A stretch of DNA of 64,000 nucleotides from Auriscalpium vulgare (taxonomy: Eukaryota; Basidiomycota; Agaricomycetes; Russulales; Auriscalpiaceae): positions 372,001 through 436,000 of the forward strand of contig JAHBBC010000022.1 in NCBI GenBank assembly GCA_019915015.1, given 5' to 3'. The position numbers were made by a program, and so were the translations under genes. The notes under the pieces are model-generated. The model saw only the letters and a list, made by a program, of their open reading frames with translations. It made no database searches and had not been told where the DNA came from. Shown piece by piece: positions 21,845 through 32,186 of the stretch (the stretch's first letter is position 1; each line of letters opens with the position of its first letter).

Positions 21845-21916
21845 TCAGCTAGTATTGGAACTTTGCATTTGCTACTCTACTAGACTAAAGTACTACTTTA
21901 CTAACCGACAGAGTTG
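21845..21916 (-). repeat. Right terminal inverted repeat of KDZ element
   Basis: Its reverse complement starts CAACTCTGTCGGTTAGTAAA and matches the left TIR imperfectly. Over 374 bp it matches the second element copy at 63627-64000, with only ten differences counted by eye. Confidence 0.9.
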
Positions 21917-21924
21917 GCGCAGGG
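21917..21924. repeat. 8-bp target-site duplication, right
   Basis: GCGCAGGG immediately follows the right TIR and repeats the 8 bases preceding the left TIR. In the MFS gene it carries the intron acceptor CAG followed by the first exon bases GG. Confidence 0.85.
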
Positions 21925-22304
21925 TTCTCGCTCCTGTCGCCGGTGTTCGGCAGCATGAGCAAGAGCAGGAGCGAGCTCGGGTGCGTGTCCCCCAGTCTCC
22001 GCAGAATCCACCTTCCAGCTGACACGGCGCGGTGCGGCGGCAGTATGCGCATGGGGTTCGCGTTCGCCGTGAGCTCCGTCGCCGCGCTCACCGGCACGCC
22101 GATCGACGGCGTGCTCCTCGGCTCCACGTTCCCCTGGGCGAAGCCCATCGCGTTCAGCGCCGTGCGTGCCCTGTCCCTTTGCGCATTTTGAGTGACGATC
22201 TGATTCTGACATGGGTGGTGCAGGCGACGATTACGGCGGGCGCGGTGCTGAGCTTGGTGGCGCGGCAGCTGATGGTGCACAGGCTGGGCACGCAGATTCT
22301 CTGA
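21917..22304 (+). pseudogene. MFS transporter, 3' part separated by transposon
   Basis: Directly after the transposon the frame continues FSLLSPVFGSMSKSRSELG, then after an intron MRMGFAFAVSSVAALTGTP and PIDGVLLGSTFPWAKPIAFS, and after a second intron ATITAGAVLSLVARQ, ending GTQIL and a TGA at 22302-22304. The RMGxxF...GTPIxG motif is typical of the C-terminal half of fungal MCT-like permeases. With one TSD copy and the element removed, the acceptor and the frame from the 5' part (ending ...FFAGA) join without loss. This shows the two parts were one gene. Confidence 0.85.
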
Positions 22305-22494
22305 GGGCGGGATTTCGAGGTGTGGTGCTTGTATAGATTTGTATTTTGGCTGCAGGGTGCGTATGTAGGATATGTGGCGAGCGTAGCATATAGTTAGCGG
22401 GACAGCGCGTCCAGTAATTTGGTAGCTTCCGCCGATCTGGCACGCGCGCATTGTGCTAAGACAGGCGCCGTGTTGTGCTCCGAATGTAACACAT

Positions 22495-22920
22495 ATGGAT
22501 GCGAAGTCAGTGGCGCGCACAACCATCGAGCAGCAGGCGAGAGCACTGGCGCGAGCGCTCAACGACTTCACCTACGGCGGCAACCCTGGTTGCGACATGA
22601 ATGGCTTCCCTACAGCCGCAGGCTGGGATCATGTACGTTGCACGAATGTCAGTGATGCCCCGCGGGCCACGGTATCCGCGGAATAATATGCCTTGGAACA
22701 ACATAACACCCAAGGACACTAGCTGCCACTGTATATCATATCGATCTCGTGCAAGCGTCCGCGAGGCGTCTCACCACTGGTACTACACCAAGAAGATCTT
22801 CGACGTCAAATTCGGGCCAAGAATCCACGCCCGACTGGCACGGCAGCAATCACAAACCGACAGCAGTGAGCAGCGCCGCAAAGTTGGGCGTCCCGAGGCC
22901 CGTCACCTATAGGGAACACT
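22495..22920. pseudogene. Sedolisin copy 2, scrambled fragments
   Basis: Three pieces of a sedolisin gene lie here in mixed orientation. 22510-22545 matches intron sequence of the complete copy at 31818-31856, read on the same (+) strand of the window. 22559-22635 is plus-strand and encodes GGNPGCDMNGFPTAAGWDHV, the segment before the last intron. 22780-22915 is minus-strand and encodes the last exon (VTGLGTPNFAALLTAVGL) plus 3' flank. No catalytic region remains. The order implies local inversion and deletion after a segmental duplication. Confidence 0.8.
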
Positions 22921-22959
22921 CCTCGCCAGAGTCACCGCACGTGGCCTGAGGAGAGGCTT

Positions 22960-23660
22960 CAAAGAAGAGAGCGCATGCCGTGGTCGAAGATACAAACTAG
23001 AAGGATTGATGATTACGCGCAAGTCTCAGAGCGAAGTCTACACCTGGCCTAAGAGCCATCGTGTCTTCTCTCGGGCGCACAGATGGGTCTAAGAAGCAGT
23101 CGTGTGCGCATTGCGATGTCACTGTTCCGATTACGATCGCGTCAGATACGCAGGATGAGGGAGTGATGCGCACGCACCCTCCTGCCGTTCTTCAAGCGTC
23201 CCCCGGGTAACCATCCCGGCCCAGATTGCACTGCCCCACCATTGGCAATTTCTCCGAGGACAGAAGACGTCCGGTTGCTTGCTGGCGTTGGAGAGGGATG
23301 GAGAGAACGGACCAAGTCGCGCAGCGAGGGTCACTGCACGGACACCAACCGATAGCAACGAGATCGCCGGCATTCAGAGTAGATGGGGCAAGCGGTAAGA
23401 GAATGCAGCGGGGATTTGACTGGCATTCTGGCTCGACCCGGGGCATACAAAGCTCGCTGGCGGTTCACTAGCACTGCTGATGGGTTGGCGCGTTGACGAG
23501 CCGGCCGGCCTTTCGATGACTTTTGAAACTCCGAAAGCCCCCTTGATGAGTCAGTGACTCAGCGCAGCAGCCGAGTCGCCTCTTTCAGCACGCTCACCCA
23601 CTGGCAGCAAAGGAATGCACCACGGCCGCGCTCTATAACTTGTCGCACAGTCAGGTGAGC
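22960..23660. repeat. Repeat modules shared with 1.57-1.95 kb and 4.6-4.75 kb
   Basis: The part at 22980-23380 is the counterpart of 1570-1950 and of the tandem pair at 3.8-4.3 kb. The part at 23524-23660 matches 4630-4765 closely (GAAACTCCGAAAGCCCCCTT, GAGTCAGTGACTC, CACTGGCAGCAAAG). No coding region is seen. This is the spacer of the duplicated sedolisin-hydrolase segment. Confidence 0.75.
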
Positions 23661-23699
23661 TACGCCTATGCCGGAGTCGTTCGCTAACCCGCACCGCAC

Positions 23700-25081
23700 C
23701 GCACGCTTCTTCGAGGTTTCGCCCTTGGTCTGGTCGACAACCGCCGGAGGACGTCCAGAGTACCACCGGCACAAGCTCGTTGGGCTTCTCCTGCGGAAAC
23801 TGCAAACGATCCCAACCGCTCAGTAAATCTTGTGCGCCCCCATTCAGCTGCCGCGCGGCCACTCACATAGTGCCCCGCCCCGCGACCACTCTCACCTGCG
23901 CACCACTGCGTCGCAGCCTCTCGTGCACCGCGGACAGCGCTGCCTCCAGCTCGACATACCTGTCTCTGCTGGTCAGGGTCGCGTGGCCTCGAAGTCTGCC
24001 TGGGCACGCACCACAACGTGCGCACGCCGCCGCCGACGATGCACAACGGTGTCGCGATGACGACCATCCGCTCGAGGCACCGCACCAGCTCGCCTGTCGC
24101 GGGGAAGTCGGCCCACGTCGCGCTCTCCTACGCCGGCGGCGTCTTCGGCACCCGTCCGCTCGGAAGTACGTCTGCTATGGGGCGAGCGTGAGCAGGCAGC
24201 AAGCGGACGTGCATGTGGGGCTCACGCATGCGACGGCGGGCGCCTCTGGGTGGAAGGCCTTCCACGGGCGGTGCGTACGCAGGAAGTGCTCGCCCTCGGT
24301 GCGCGAGGCCCAGTGTGCCGGCCGGCTGTCGGTGTATTGCGTGAAGGCGGCAACGTGGTGCGCGAGCAGCGCGTGGTTCTGCTGCGGGATATCGGGGCCT
24401 ATGCCATGACGGACGCGCGGAAGAGTGCCCGCACGGTGCCGGCGAAGAAACTACGTCCTCAGCGTCAGAATCGGCCCGGGCGGAAATGTGTGTCGCATGC
24501 TCGCATCGCCACGGCGCCGGCGGAGTGGGGACCGTGACCAGATTGCTGCGCTCGGCGGACGAGATGTGAGATGTGTGGAGAGTCTAGCAGGACGCGGATC
24601 GCGGCACCATATCGCGCGATGGGAACTGCAGGTGCGTGGCGGGTCAGCGCGCGTCTGGGCTCGGGCGACGGGCGTGTGCTTACAGAGGTTCTAGTAGTGT
24701 TCCTTCAGCTGTACCTCGTTGAGCACCGCTGCGTCGCCGTGGTTGGGTGATTCGACCACCCATGCGGCGCCGACCTGCACCGGGGTGTCGCGCTGCGACG
24801 GAGAGACGGCGCCCAGAGCTCCGCGCCTTGCATCGCAGGGCCCCTCAGCATTGCCCTCCACGCGAGAAAGGACACTCACTGCCGCCAATCGGACACGTCA
24901 GGAGCAGGGTGCATGTGTGCGGGGCGGCTCCGCACTCCGGGTCGGCCGACTCGGAGGCGATTCACGTGGCTTTGAACTTGAAAGTAAAGAGGCTGAGAGC
25001 CAGTACCTGTGGCCACTGAAGGATATGTGAGGACACGGAAATGGCCCCGTCGTCGACCAATGGGGACGACATGGTGGTCAT
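23700..25081 (-). pseudogene. Alpha/beta-hydrolase, decayed copy 2
   Basis: The ATG at 25081 begins MTTMSSPLVDDGAISV, parallel to copy 1, and exon-intron positions are conserved. A 16-bp deletion near 24795-24810 removes the VFEAYRD region and shifts frame. Further indels occur near 24145-24240 and 24395-24445. The C-terminal exon no longer ends in the family stop but runs out of frame. The nucleophile-elbow region (24480-24560) is also altered. It is a clear pseudogene and, with the sedolisin fragments, shows that 1.3-6.3 kb was duplicated as a block to 22.8-25.4 kb. Confidence 0.85.
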
Positions 25082-26500
25082 CGCGTCAGCGAGAAAGTAC
25101 CTAGCTGGACGGCGGCGACACGTACTGATGGATCTGCTGGACATGGCTTGCTGTTGGCATCGCCCACGAGTCAGTGTCGAGGGTGAAGTGTGGATTAGAA
25201 TCCAAGCTGTGCCGAGGGCGGCGGAGTAGCCAGTATCGGACCCCGAGACCGCTGTACTGCAGCTGGGGTCCTCTGATCCGGATCCGGCACGACCCTGCCA
25301 GCCCGCGTGTCAAGTACTTTCACTATGGTGAGGCAGCTGAGGTCGTCATGCATCATGATGAGCTCGACGTGGACTGGTGTGCGATCCATCTCTTCAGCCA
25401 GCTGGACTGATCGTCTCAAGAGTCCACCCACCGCGTCAGCGCGTCTTGTTCTGCTCCCCGACGATTGCACAGCGCGCGCGTGTCTCGGCGAAGTTCTGCT
25501 CCGCTGGAGGTTCTGTCCACGATGCTCGTATGACGCATAGCGGCCGTTCACCGCCTGCCCGTGAACCCTGCCCATACGTTTGTTTGGGCCCACCCTTGGC
25601 GCTCAACGCCGAATTTTGGCGACAGTTTCAGTAACAGATGGTGCTGACGTTTATCGGGAGGCAAATGGTGCGCATATCACGTCGTCTGCTAGATTCCGTT
25701 GCTGATCCATGTCTTCCTGCCTCCAGCAACACTCGTACCCTCCCCTCGAGTTGCGCCACCCAGGCTTGCGACCAACCTCACGGCCATCTTGACGCCAGCA
25801 ACGGCATCGAGGCGCCGTGCAAGCATGGCACCTGATCTTTGCATAGCGCGCAGGGCCCAGCGCCCAGCGATTGCCGCCCTCCCGCCGCGTGTCCTAGTAT
25901 GTCCGCGCACAACATTTCGCCCCTTGGCCGATGGGTGTCCTACCAAATCTATTCTTGTTCTCGATCCGCGGGTGAGTTTTGCGTCATGGCATCCACGCCG
26001 AGAAGAACTCAGAGTGCAGTGCAGCGCGAACGCATTCCCCGCATGGTGGCTGTATTTGGTGAGGCTGTTCTCTGATGATGTTCCTCAGTACCGCTCTGAT
26101 GGCGCCAAAGCTTCTCATGGGGCTGTGGTGGTCATCGGATGTATACGACATGATCTTGGCCGTTGCTGTCAAATATCACACGTTTACCTTTATCTTTGTC
26201 GATGTGTGCGTTTAGTGCTTCATAGACTTTGCCGCAAGTATGAGCTACTGACTGTGTAGAGCTTTTCAAACATCAATCTTTGCGCTTCACATAGACATGC
26301 AAATCCGTGTACACGGCCTACGCTACATTTCAATGCACAGGTTACAGCGAGGCGCGTATCGATCAATCGACGATAATCGACGATAACAAGGCGAATCTGG
26401 CGCTCAGCCAGTTGGTAGCACAGCACTCGGCCGCCGTCATATGAGCGTCACGGTGAAACATTGGTCCTTCATCCTTCTTTCTCCTGCAATCACTACTCCC
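25082..26500. other. Intergenic region upstream of WD40 gene
   Basis: The first 350 bp are the upstream part of the duplicated segment, ending near 25437 where similarity to 6271-6297 stops. The rest shows no family match. A 186-codon plus-strand ORF (25699-26259) has no recognisable domain and no good promoter, so I do not call it. AT content rises just upstream of the WD40 ATG. Confidence 0.5.
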
Positions 26501-28775
26501 ATGTCTCAAGTACGTGCTTCGTCTTGCACGCTTCTCCCTCCTAAGATATTGGCGACGATACCGAGCTAACACTCGTAAAGTCGAAGGACCCCTTTATGCA
26601 TGCGCGGATAGCAGTAAGCCTACTGCCGGCGGCCGACCTCCAAGGTTGGCTGTTTCGCGCCGACACATGCTTCAGGGGAGGAAGCTTTTTCATGGACACA
26701 GACCGCCTCAACCTGGCAATGTCGCAGTACGCAATAGCAGCAATCATTCTAGACGATATGATTCCATCCTGGAAATATGACCTGGATGCTTCCCAACGCG
26801 TGTGCGTTGCTCAGGTGAGCAACCACGGATAGACAACTGGTGTGCTTGTCCTGATATCATATTGTAGCATCGAGGACAAATAGATGAACACTTACAAGCA
26901 ATCCTGTCGGCGTTGAATGGAGAGAATAACGGAAGGCGACCACGGTCATCCGAATATCCAAACCTCGGAATCATGAAGCGACTCACAGATGGATGCGGGG
27001 CAGTACGTTGGAGCGACGATGACGGCTTCGGCGCATGGTTACGATTGCCGCAGGAAAGGGAGGCTGACAATACGTCGCATATGGGTGAGCTACGACAAGC
27101 TTTGGACCAAAGTGAAGGCAACGGGCTCGGAGTGGCCCGCGGAAGTGGCTACGGCGGCTCCAGCGCATTGAATGTGCCCCAAGCAGCAAAGATAACGGCC
27201 CACGACGTCGTCGATTCTCCTTCGTGGAACTCTGCAGTGACGCCGATGGAGACCGAGCAGCTCGACCACCCTTACCAGTCTGGACAGCATCAGGAGCATC
27301 CTCAAGCCACGCATCAGTATGTCGAAGGAGGACCCGTTCAAGATGACGGGCACGAGAATCGCGAAGAGGGCGGCAGCATCAGGTCGGTCGGCGGATGGCG
27401 CGCGACAATTTGGCCTGCATCGCCTCCGCCCTCATCACCCCCTGCGACGATATTCAACGCCGCGTCGCCCCTCAATAGCCTAGAAGAACCATACAGGTGA
27501 GTGATTCTTAGTGGGCAGAAGTGCTTGAAACGACCTTCACCTGCAGGTCCATGTCTGTGGACAGTGAAATCTCGGTCGCCAGCCTCTCCACAGTCACTTC
27601 GCACTCGATATCCATTGGGAAGTCTGTCAACTCGCAAAATTCGTACAAAATGAAACTGAACATGTACCACATACCACCGGCATTCCAGGGACGGAATGCA
27701 TTCATGGAGCACTCAGTACCACAACCTCTGGAACTAGTATCAGCACTAAAGCAAACTGCTGATTCTTCCACTGTCTACAAGGGCTATATGAAAACGTCCC
27801 GCGGTGAGTTCTCAAGCAATTAGCGTGTGCTCGCTATGTTGCTGACCCATGCGGCCTGCAGAACTTAGGCTGGGTCGCGGACACAAGGGCGTGGTGTATT
27901 CTGTCGCGTTCTCCCCGGATGGCAGTCGCGTCGTCTCGGGCTCGGGCGACAATACGATTCGCATCTGGAACACAGAGACGGGGCAACCTGTGGGACCGCC
28001 GTTGAAGGGGCACACAAATTATGTCTTGTCTGTCGCATTCTCCCCCGATGGCATGCGCATCGTTTCGGGCTCGTCCGACACGAGAATCCGCATCTGGGAC
28101 GCGGAGACGGGGCAGCCGGTGGGAACACCATTGGCGGGGCACACAAATAGCGTCTGGTCTGCTGCGTTCTCCCCAGATGGCAAGCGTGTTGTCTCTGGCT
28201 CGAGGGACAGCACCATTCGCATCTGGGACGCAGAGACATGGCAGATGGTGGGACTGCCGTTGAAGGGGCATAAAAATGAAGTCAATTTTGTCATGTTCTC
28301 TCCCGATGGTAGGCAAATCGTCTCAGGCTCGGATGACAAGACCCTTCGTATCTGGGACGCAGAGGCCGGGCAGCCGATGGGAACGCCGTTAGAGGGGCAC
28401 ACAAATGAAGTCTGGTCTGTCGCGTTCTCCCGTGATGGTGGGCGCGCCGTCTCGGGCTCGCTTGACAACACTATTCGCATCTGGGACGCAGAGACGAGGG
28501 AGCCAGTGGGAACGCCGTTGGAGGGCCACACAAATGCTGTCAATTCTGTTGCGTTCTCCCCTAACAGCAGGCGCGTCGTCTCGGGCTCGGGCGACGAGAC
28601 CATTCGCATATGGGACGTAGAGACGGGGCAGCAGATCGGACGACCGCTGGAGGGGCACACAGATTCTGTCTTGTCCGTCGCGTTCTCCCCCGATGGCACC
28701 CGCGTCGTGTCGGGCTCGGGAGACCGCACCATTCGCATCTGGGATGCAGAAACTGATGAAGAATCTGCACAGTGA
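26501..28775 (+). CDS. WD40 seven-bladed propeller protein
   Basis: Exon 1 is only MSQ; an intron then joins [20 protein letters not shown]. Further introns lie near 26815-26868, 27497-27546 and 27804-27860. The first part of about 330 residues contains a helical-looking segment ([18 protein letters not shown]) and low-complexity Pro/Ser/Gln regions with no domain I recognise. From about 27858 seven WD40 repeats follow, each 43 residues (129 bp) with the pattern [42 protein letters not shown]. Seven blades make a closed propeller for protein interaction. The blades are highly similar at DNA level, as in HET-E-type NLR proteins, but no NACHT domain is present here. A GT donor at the stop (CACA|GTGAGG) could extend the protein through 28832-29158. 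Confidence 0.88.
27858..28760 (+). repeat. Seven tandem 129-bp WD40 units
   Basis: Seven units with a 129-bp period share phrases such as GTCGTCTCGGGCTCG, ATTCGCATCTGGGACGCAGA and GGGGCACACAAAT, differing at a limited number of positions. Such internal homogeneity suggests recent unequal exchange or gene conversion among blades. Confidence 0.85.
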
Positions 28776-30051
28776 GGTGTTATTTTTGCTTGTTTCCTTC
28801 TGCTTGAGCAATTATTCACATTTCCGGCAGGTCATTGGAACCATGCAACATCAATTCAGGTGTGGAAGCCTACAGTATGCATTCGCATGCATTCAATTTG
28901 TTGATGGGTTCTTGGCGCTTTGATGGTGCAGACCTGTGCAGACAGGATTGGAGGCATACCGAGCGCCCAGAACTCTCTCGCTTAAGCTTTGCCGTGTGCA
29001 GTACAATTCATTCTGTTGATCAGAATATGGCAGGATTGCGGACAATATTTACGACAGACTGTCTGTTTTGCATGTGGCCGAAGAAGACGCCACACCCGTC
29101 TTGCTCCTGCTGCGGTCCTACCCTGACGCACGGCGCGCGCCGTGACCGCGGGATCTAATATGCCTCGTCCCCGCGACCCAGAGCTATCCCATCCATTGGG
29201 GATATGACAGAAGGAGGCACTGCGCGAAACAGCCTTCCAAAACGCACGCACGGTCCGCGCAAGACGTCCACATAACACGTTGCCCGCCACGAGGCCCGGG
29301 TCTATTATCCGACTCACGCGCGGTCAACAGCCGCACTCGCTTCTCATCTACGCTGCCCCCGGCAAAATCCCAACGAGCCCCCTCCGCATGCCAGTGACAG
29401 TATACCGGCACAAGACTTGTCGACTTAGAAAACTGTGGTGCTCCGGTCGGGCGGGGGTGGAGCATGGCCAGAGAGCGCGGAGGCGGGTATGGCTGCGGGA
29501 GGCTGTACTTATGCTGTACTGATGCTCTCGGGCGCGTGCTGAAATCGTACGTCACGATGCGTTGAAACGCAGAGCGTGCAAAGTAGGGAAAACGCGTACT
29601 GTGTGGGCACGAAAGACTGGAGACTCTCGCTTCTATATCGTAGGGCCCCACGGTACCCTTCGGCGTTGTCGCTCTATTTTATGGCTGTCGCTCGGGGCTG
29701 TCGTAGAAGCTGGGGAACAGTCGCGACAAACCAGTCGATGCGAGGCATGGTAGATGCGCTGCGCTGCGCCACAACAGCCTCGCAACCCAGGCAATTTTTT
29801 ATCGTATCGCACCATCTTTGCTTGTCGACAGGCGGGAGTGCAATGCCTGTGCGCAGTGGGACAGAACCCTGTGATCCTTTTTACCAACCCTTGTGTGCGG
29901 CCACGGCACGATGCCATCTCAATTGCCATTAGATACCAATGAGACGCTCGAGCACTCCTCATCATTCATATGGACTTCATACGCAAAGCAAACACCATCA
30001 GATACTACCAAAACAAAACCCCTCTACCTCAAGATTAACCCAAAACAGCGC
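28776..30051. other. Intergenic region with a dispersed block (29.1-29.9 kb)
   Basis: 28832-29158 may be an alternative last exon of the WD40 gene (reading SLEPCNINSGVEAYSMHS after a possible intron). From about 29090 to 29900 the DNA resembles parts of the blocks at 48.6-51.0, 55.4-57.1 and 60.3-63.5 kb, for example GTGGTGCTCC..GGCGGGGGTGGAG, CAGAGAGCGCG and GTCGCGACAAACC. No other gene is supported. Confidence 0.5.
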
Positions 30052-32123
30052 TCACAAGCCAACAGCAGTCAGCAGCTTCGCAAAATTTGGCGTCCCGAGG
30101 CCCGTCACCTGTGGGTGAAGCTCAGCACAAGATCAGACGACACCTGCATGGCCGCAGGGAGACTTACGGGATCCCAGCCAGCCGTGGCTGTGAAGCCGTT
30201 GGTGCTGCAGCCAGGGTTGCTGCCGGAGGTGATGTCGTTCAGGGCGCTCGCGCCGGTGGAGTACAAGAACGGGTTGAGGAAGCCCAGAACCGGCTTGCCT
30301 GCGGCGATGAGCCGGTCGTTCAGCAGCGATACCACGCTGGCGAAGATCGGGCTCGAGCAACTCGTGCCGTCGACCGTGCCCGTCTGCCCCCCGGAGACGA
30401 TCACGACGTCCGTGCCGATGGCGGCGACGTCGGGGAACCCGCGCCCCGACGCGTTGAACTTGCCCGCGTTCGTGGTGCCGAGTTTCAAGAGGAAGGCGGC
30501 CTTGGCGGCAGTCTGGTACAACGGCGTGCCGAAGTAGTTGGAGAAGCCGCCGGAGGAGAAAGGTGCCGCGGTCTCGGCGACATTCTGCGTCGCGCCGACA
30601 GACGTCATGCTGCCATAGTGAACCATAAGCGGTCTGTCGGCAGGGTAAAGCAAAGGGGACGTACAAGGGACAGCCGGAGGGGAAGGTCGGTACGAAGGTG
30701 GTGCAACGAGCGCTCTGTGATCCGGCGACGCCGCCATCGCCAGACGCGAAAAGGATGGACGTGCCACGAGCGCCAAGCTGTGCGTACGCGTTGCAGAGCG
30801 TGCTGGATACACGTCAGTGACGGACGTCGGAAGAAATGGGAGAGCGCACTTGGCCAAGGCACGGGAGATCGTGTTCTCGTTCTGGCCGTAGCTGGTCGTC
30901 AGGACTTGGGGAGGAGCGCTCTCGGCGAGCAAGGCGTTGATGATGTCCAAGAAGCCCTCCAGCGCGCCATCTTGGGAATTGTCCCCGACAGAGATGAATG
31001 TGACTGGGACGTTTGACGCAACTCCGACGGTGTATTGAATATCGAGATTCTACGGGTTTGAGCTGAGAAAAGAAGAAAAATCAACGACGGGGGAAAACAT
31101 ACGGCTTCAATTCCCGCCTCGTTAGCGCCTTGTGGATTTGATCCACCGTCGAGCGTTTGCAAAGCGAACGTGGTCGAGGACGGTAAGTCCAGACGAAACG
31201 CCCTCAGGAAGCTCTGATCGAAACAGTCAGGCAAAGGTCCGCTTTTAAATGGTCAATACTCACCGTCAGGTCAGCTTGCTGTGCGTATTGGTCAATGTAA
31301 CCAGAGACAGCGAGCTTGTTGGACGACTGAGTGGCGCGAGTTGCCGGGATGCCGTAGAGCTGTTGCAGGCAGGATGGTGTGAAAGCAGTATTACACGAGG
31401 CCGGCGCGGCATCGGAGGTCACGTTCTTCGCAGTAGGCTTGAATTTCACAGGGCTGGAGACGACAGCGCGTTGGGGAGGGGAGAAGCTAGAGAATATAAT
31501 GTAAATGCCATCCTTGTGAAGTCGTGGACATGACTTACGTGATCGTTGGATGGACAAGCTCAAGGTGGCCCTTCAGCGAGGCGGGGATGGAGTACGCCAG
31601 AGTACGGATGGACTCAGTGCCGCTGGTGTCATGGACGAATGTGGAGAACTGGGTGGCGAATAGCTCGTTAGCGCGAGACACGGTCGTCTGAAAACCGAGC
31701 CAATCGCCGGCAGGAGAGAGCGTCGTAGCAGTCAGACCGTTCGCGGAAAGCCACTCATTGACGGCGGCGATAGTCTCCGGCTTGGGAGCGACGTATCGGT
31801 TCACCTAGATGAGATATCAGCGGCGCGCACAACCATCGAGCAGCACGCGAGAGCAACACACCTCCTCCAGAGACAGATGCTGCCCGTAGTGAGCACTGCT
31901 CGGCGTGCTGACGTCCATGAGCACATCCTGGAGCCCTGTGATGTCCGTCTGCTTCAGCGCAATACGCAGCCTCAGCACGGCGTCGCCGGGGGCGGGGCCC
32001 TTGTTGGTGAAGCCGTCCGGTACGTCGTCGCGATGCTCGTGGAGACGCATGTCGCGGGAGCTGTGGGGCGTGGCGCATGCGAGCGAGAGCAGCGATGCGA
32101 GGATGAGAGCTGCCTTGACCATA
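30052..32123 (-). CDS. Sedolisin (S53) serine-carboxyl peptidase, complete copy
   Basis: The ATG at 32123 begins MVKAALILASLLSLACATP, a clear signal peptide. The pro-kumamolisin activation domain follows (VLRLRIALKQTDITGLQDVL, SAHYGQHLSLEEV, then NRYVAPKPETIAAVNEWLSA). The catalytic domain contains NEAGIEA and LDIQY (Glu and Asp of the triad), SYGQNENTISRALAK, ASGDGGVAGS with the oxyanion Asp, and DGTSCSSPIFASVVSLLNDR with the nucleophile Ser. It ends VTGLGTPNF and a TGA at 30052-30054. About eight short introns are inferred and I see no frame break, so the enzyme should be functional: a secreted acid peptidase. A TATA-like CCATAAAA on the minus strand lies 56 bp upstream of the ATG. It is the third sedolisin locus in the window and the only complete one. 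Confidence 0.93.
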
Positions 32124-32178
32124 GCGAACTGAGGGCGACCTGTGGAGGGCGTGGTGTGTCGCAGCCTTCCTCGACGCG

Positions 32179-32186
32179 TTTTATGG
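32179..32186 (-). promoter_or_regulatory. TATA-like box of sedolisin gene
   Basis: CCATAAAA on the minus strand lies 56 bp before the ATG at 32123. The spacing agrees with the F-box genes of this window and supports the chosen start. Confidence 0.5.

Larger units (their letters stand above)
8186..21916. mobile_element. Large KDZ-superfamily DNA transposon, 13.7 kb
   Basis: The element is bounded by imperfect terminal inverted repeats (8186-8255 and 21845-21916) and an exact 8-bp TSD. It splits an MFS gene whose two parts are colinear on either side. Inside, from the left, are a minisatellite array, a minus-strand gene (10627-13367), a divergent promoter, three plus-strand genes (13664-14592 broken, 15232-15967, and the KDZ transposase 16257-20336), then an array in the opposite orientation. 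The transposase carries the CxC2 cysteine cluster and all expected KDZ blocks, which identifies the superfamily. A second copy of the right-hand end occurs inverted at 63627-64000. The element looks structurally complete and recently inserted, although one passenger ORF is broken. Confidence 0.92.

Noticed and set aside
8186..21916. hAT, Helitron or Starship identity for the large element
   Set aside because: The 8-bp TSD alone would fit hAT, but the transposase has CxC2 and KDZ motifs and no hAT or BED blocks. TIRs and TSD exclude a Helitron. No tyrosine recombinase (DUF3435) is present, as a Starship would require.
25699..26259. 186-codon ORF upstream of the WD40 gene
   Set aside because: No family match, low-complexity composition, no promoter or intron signals; probably chance.
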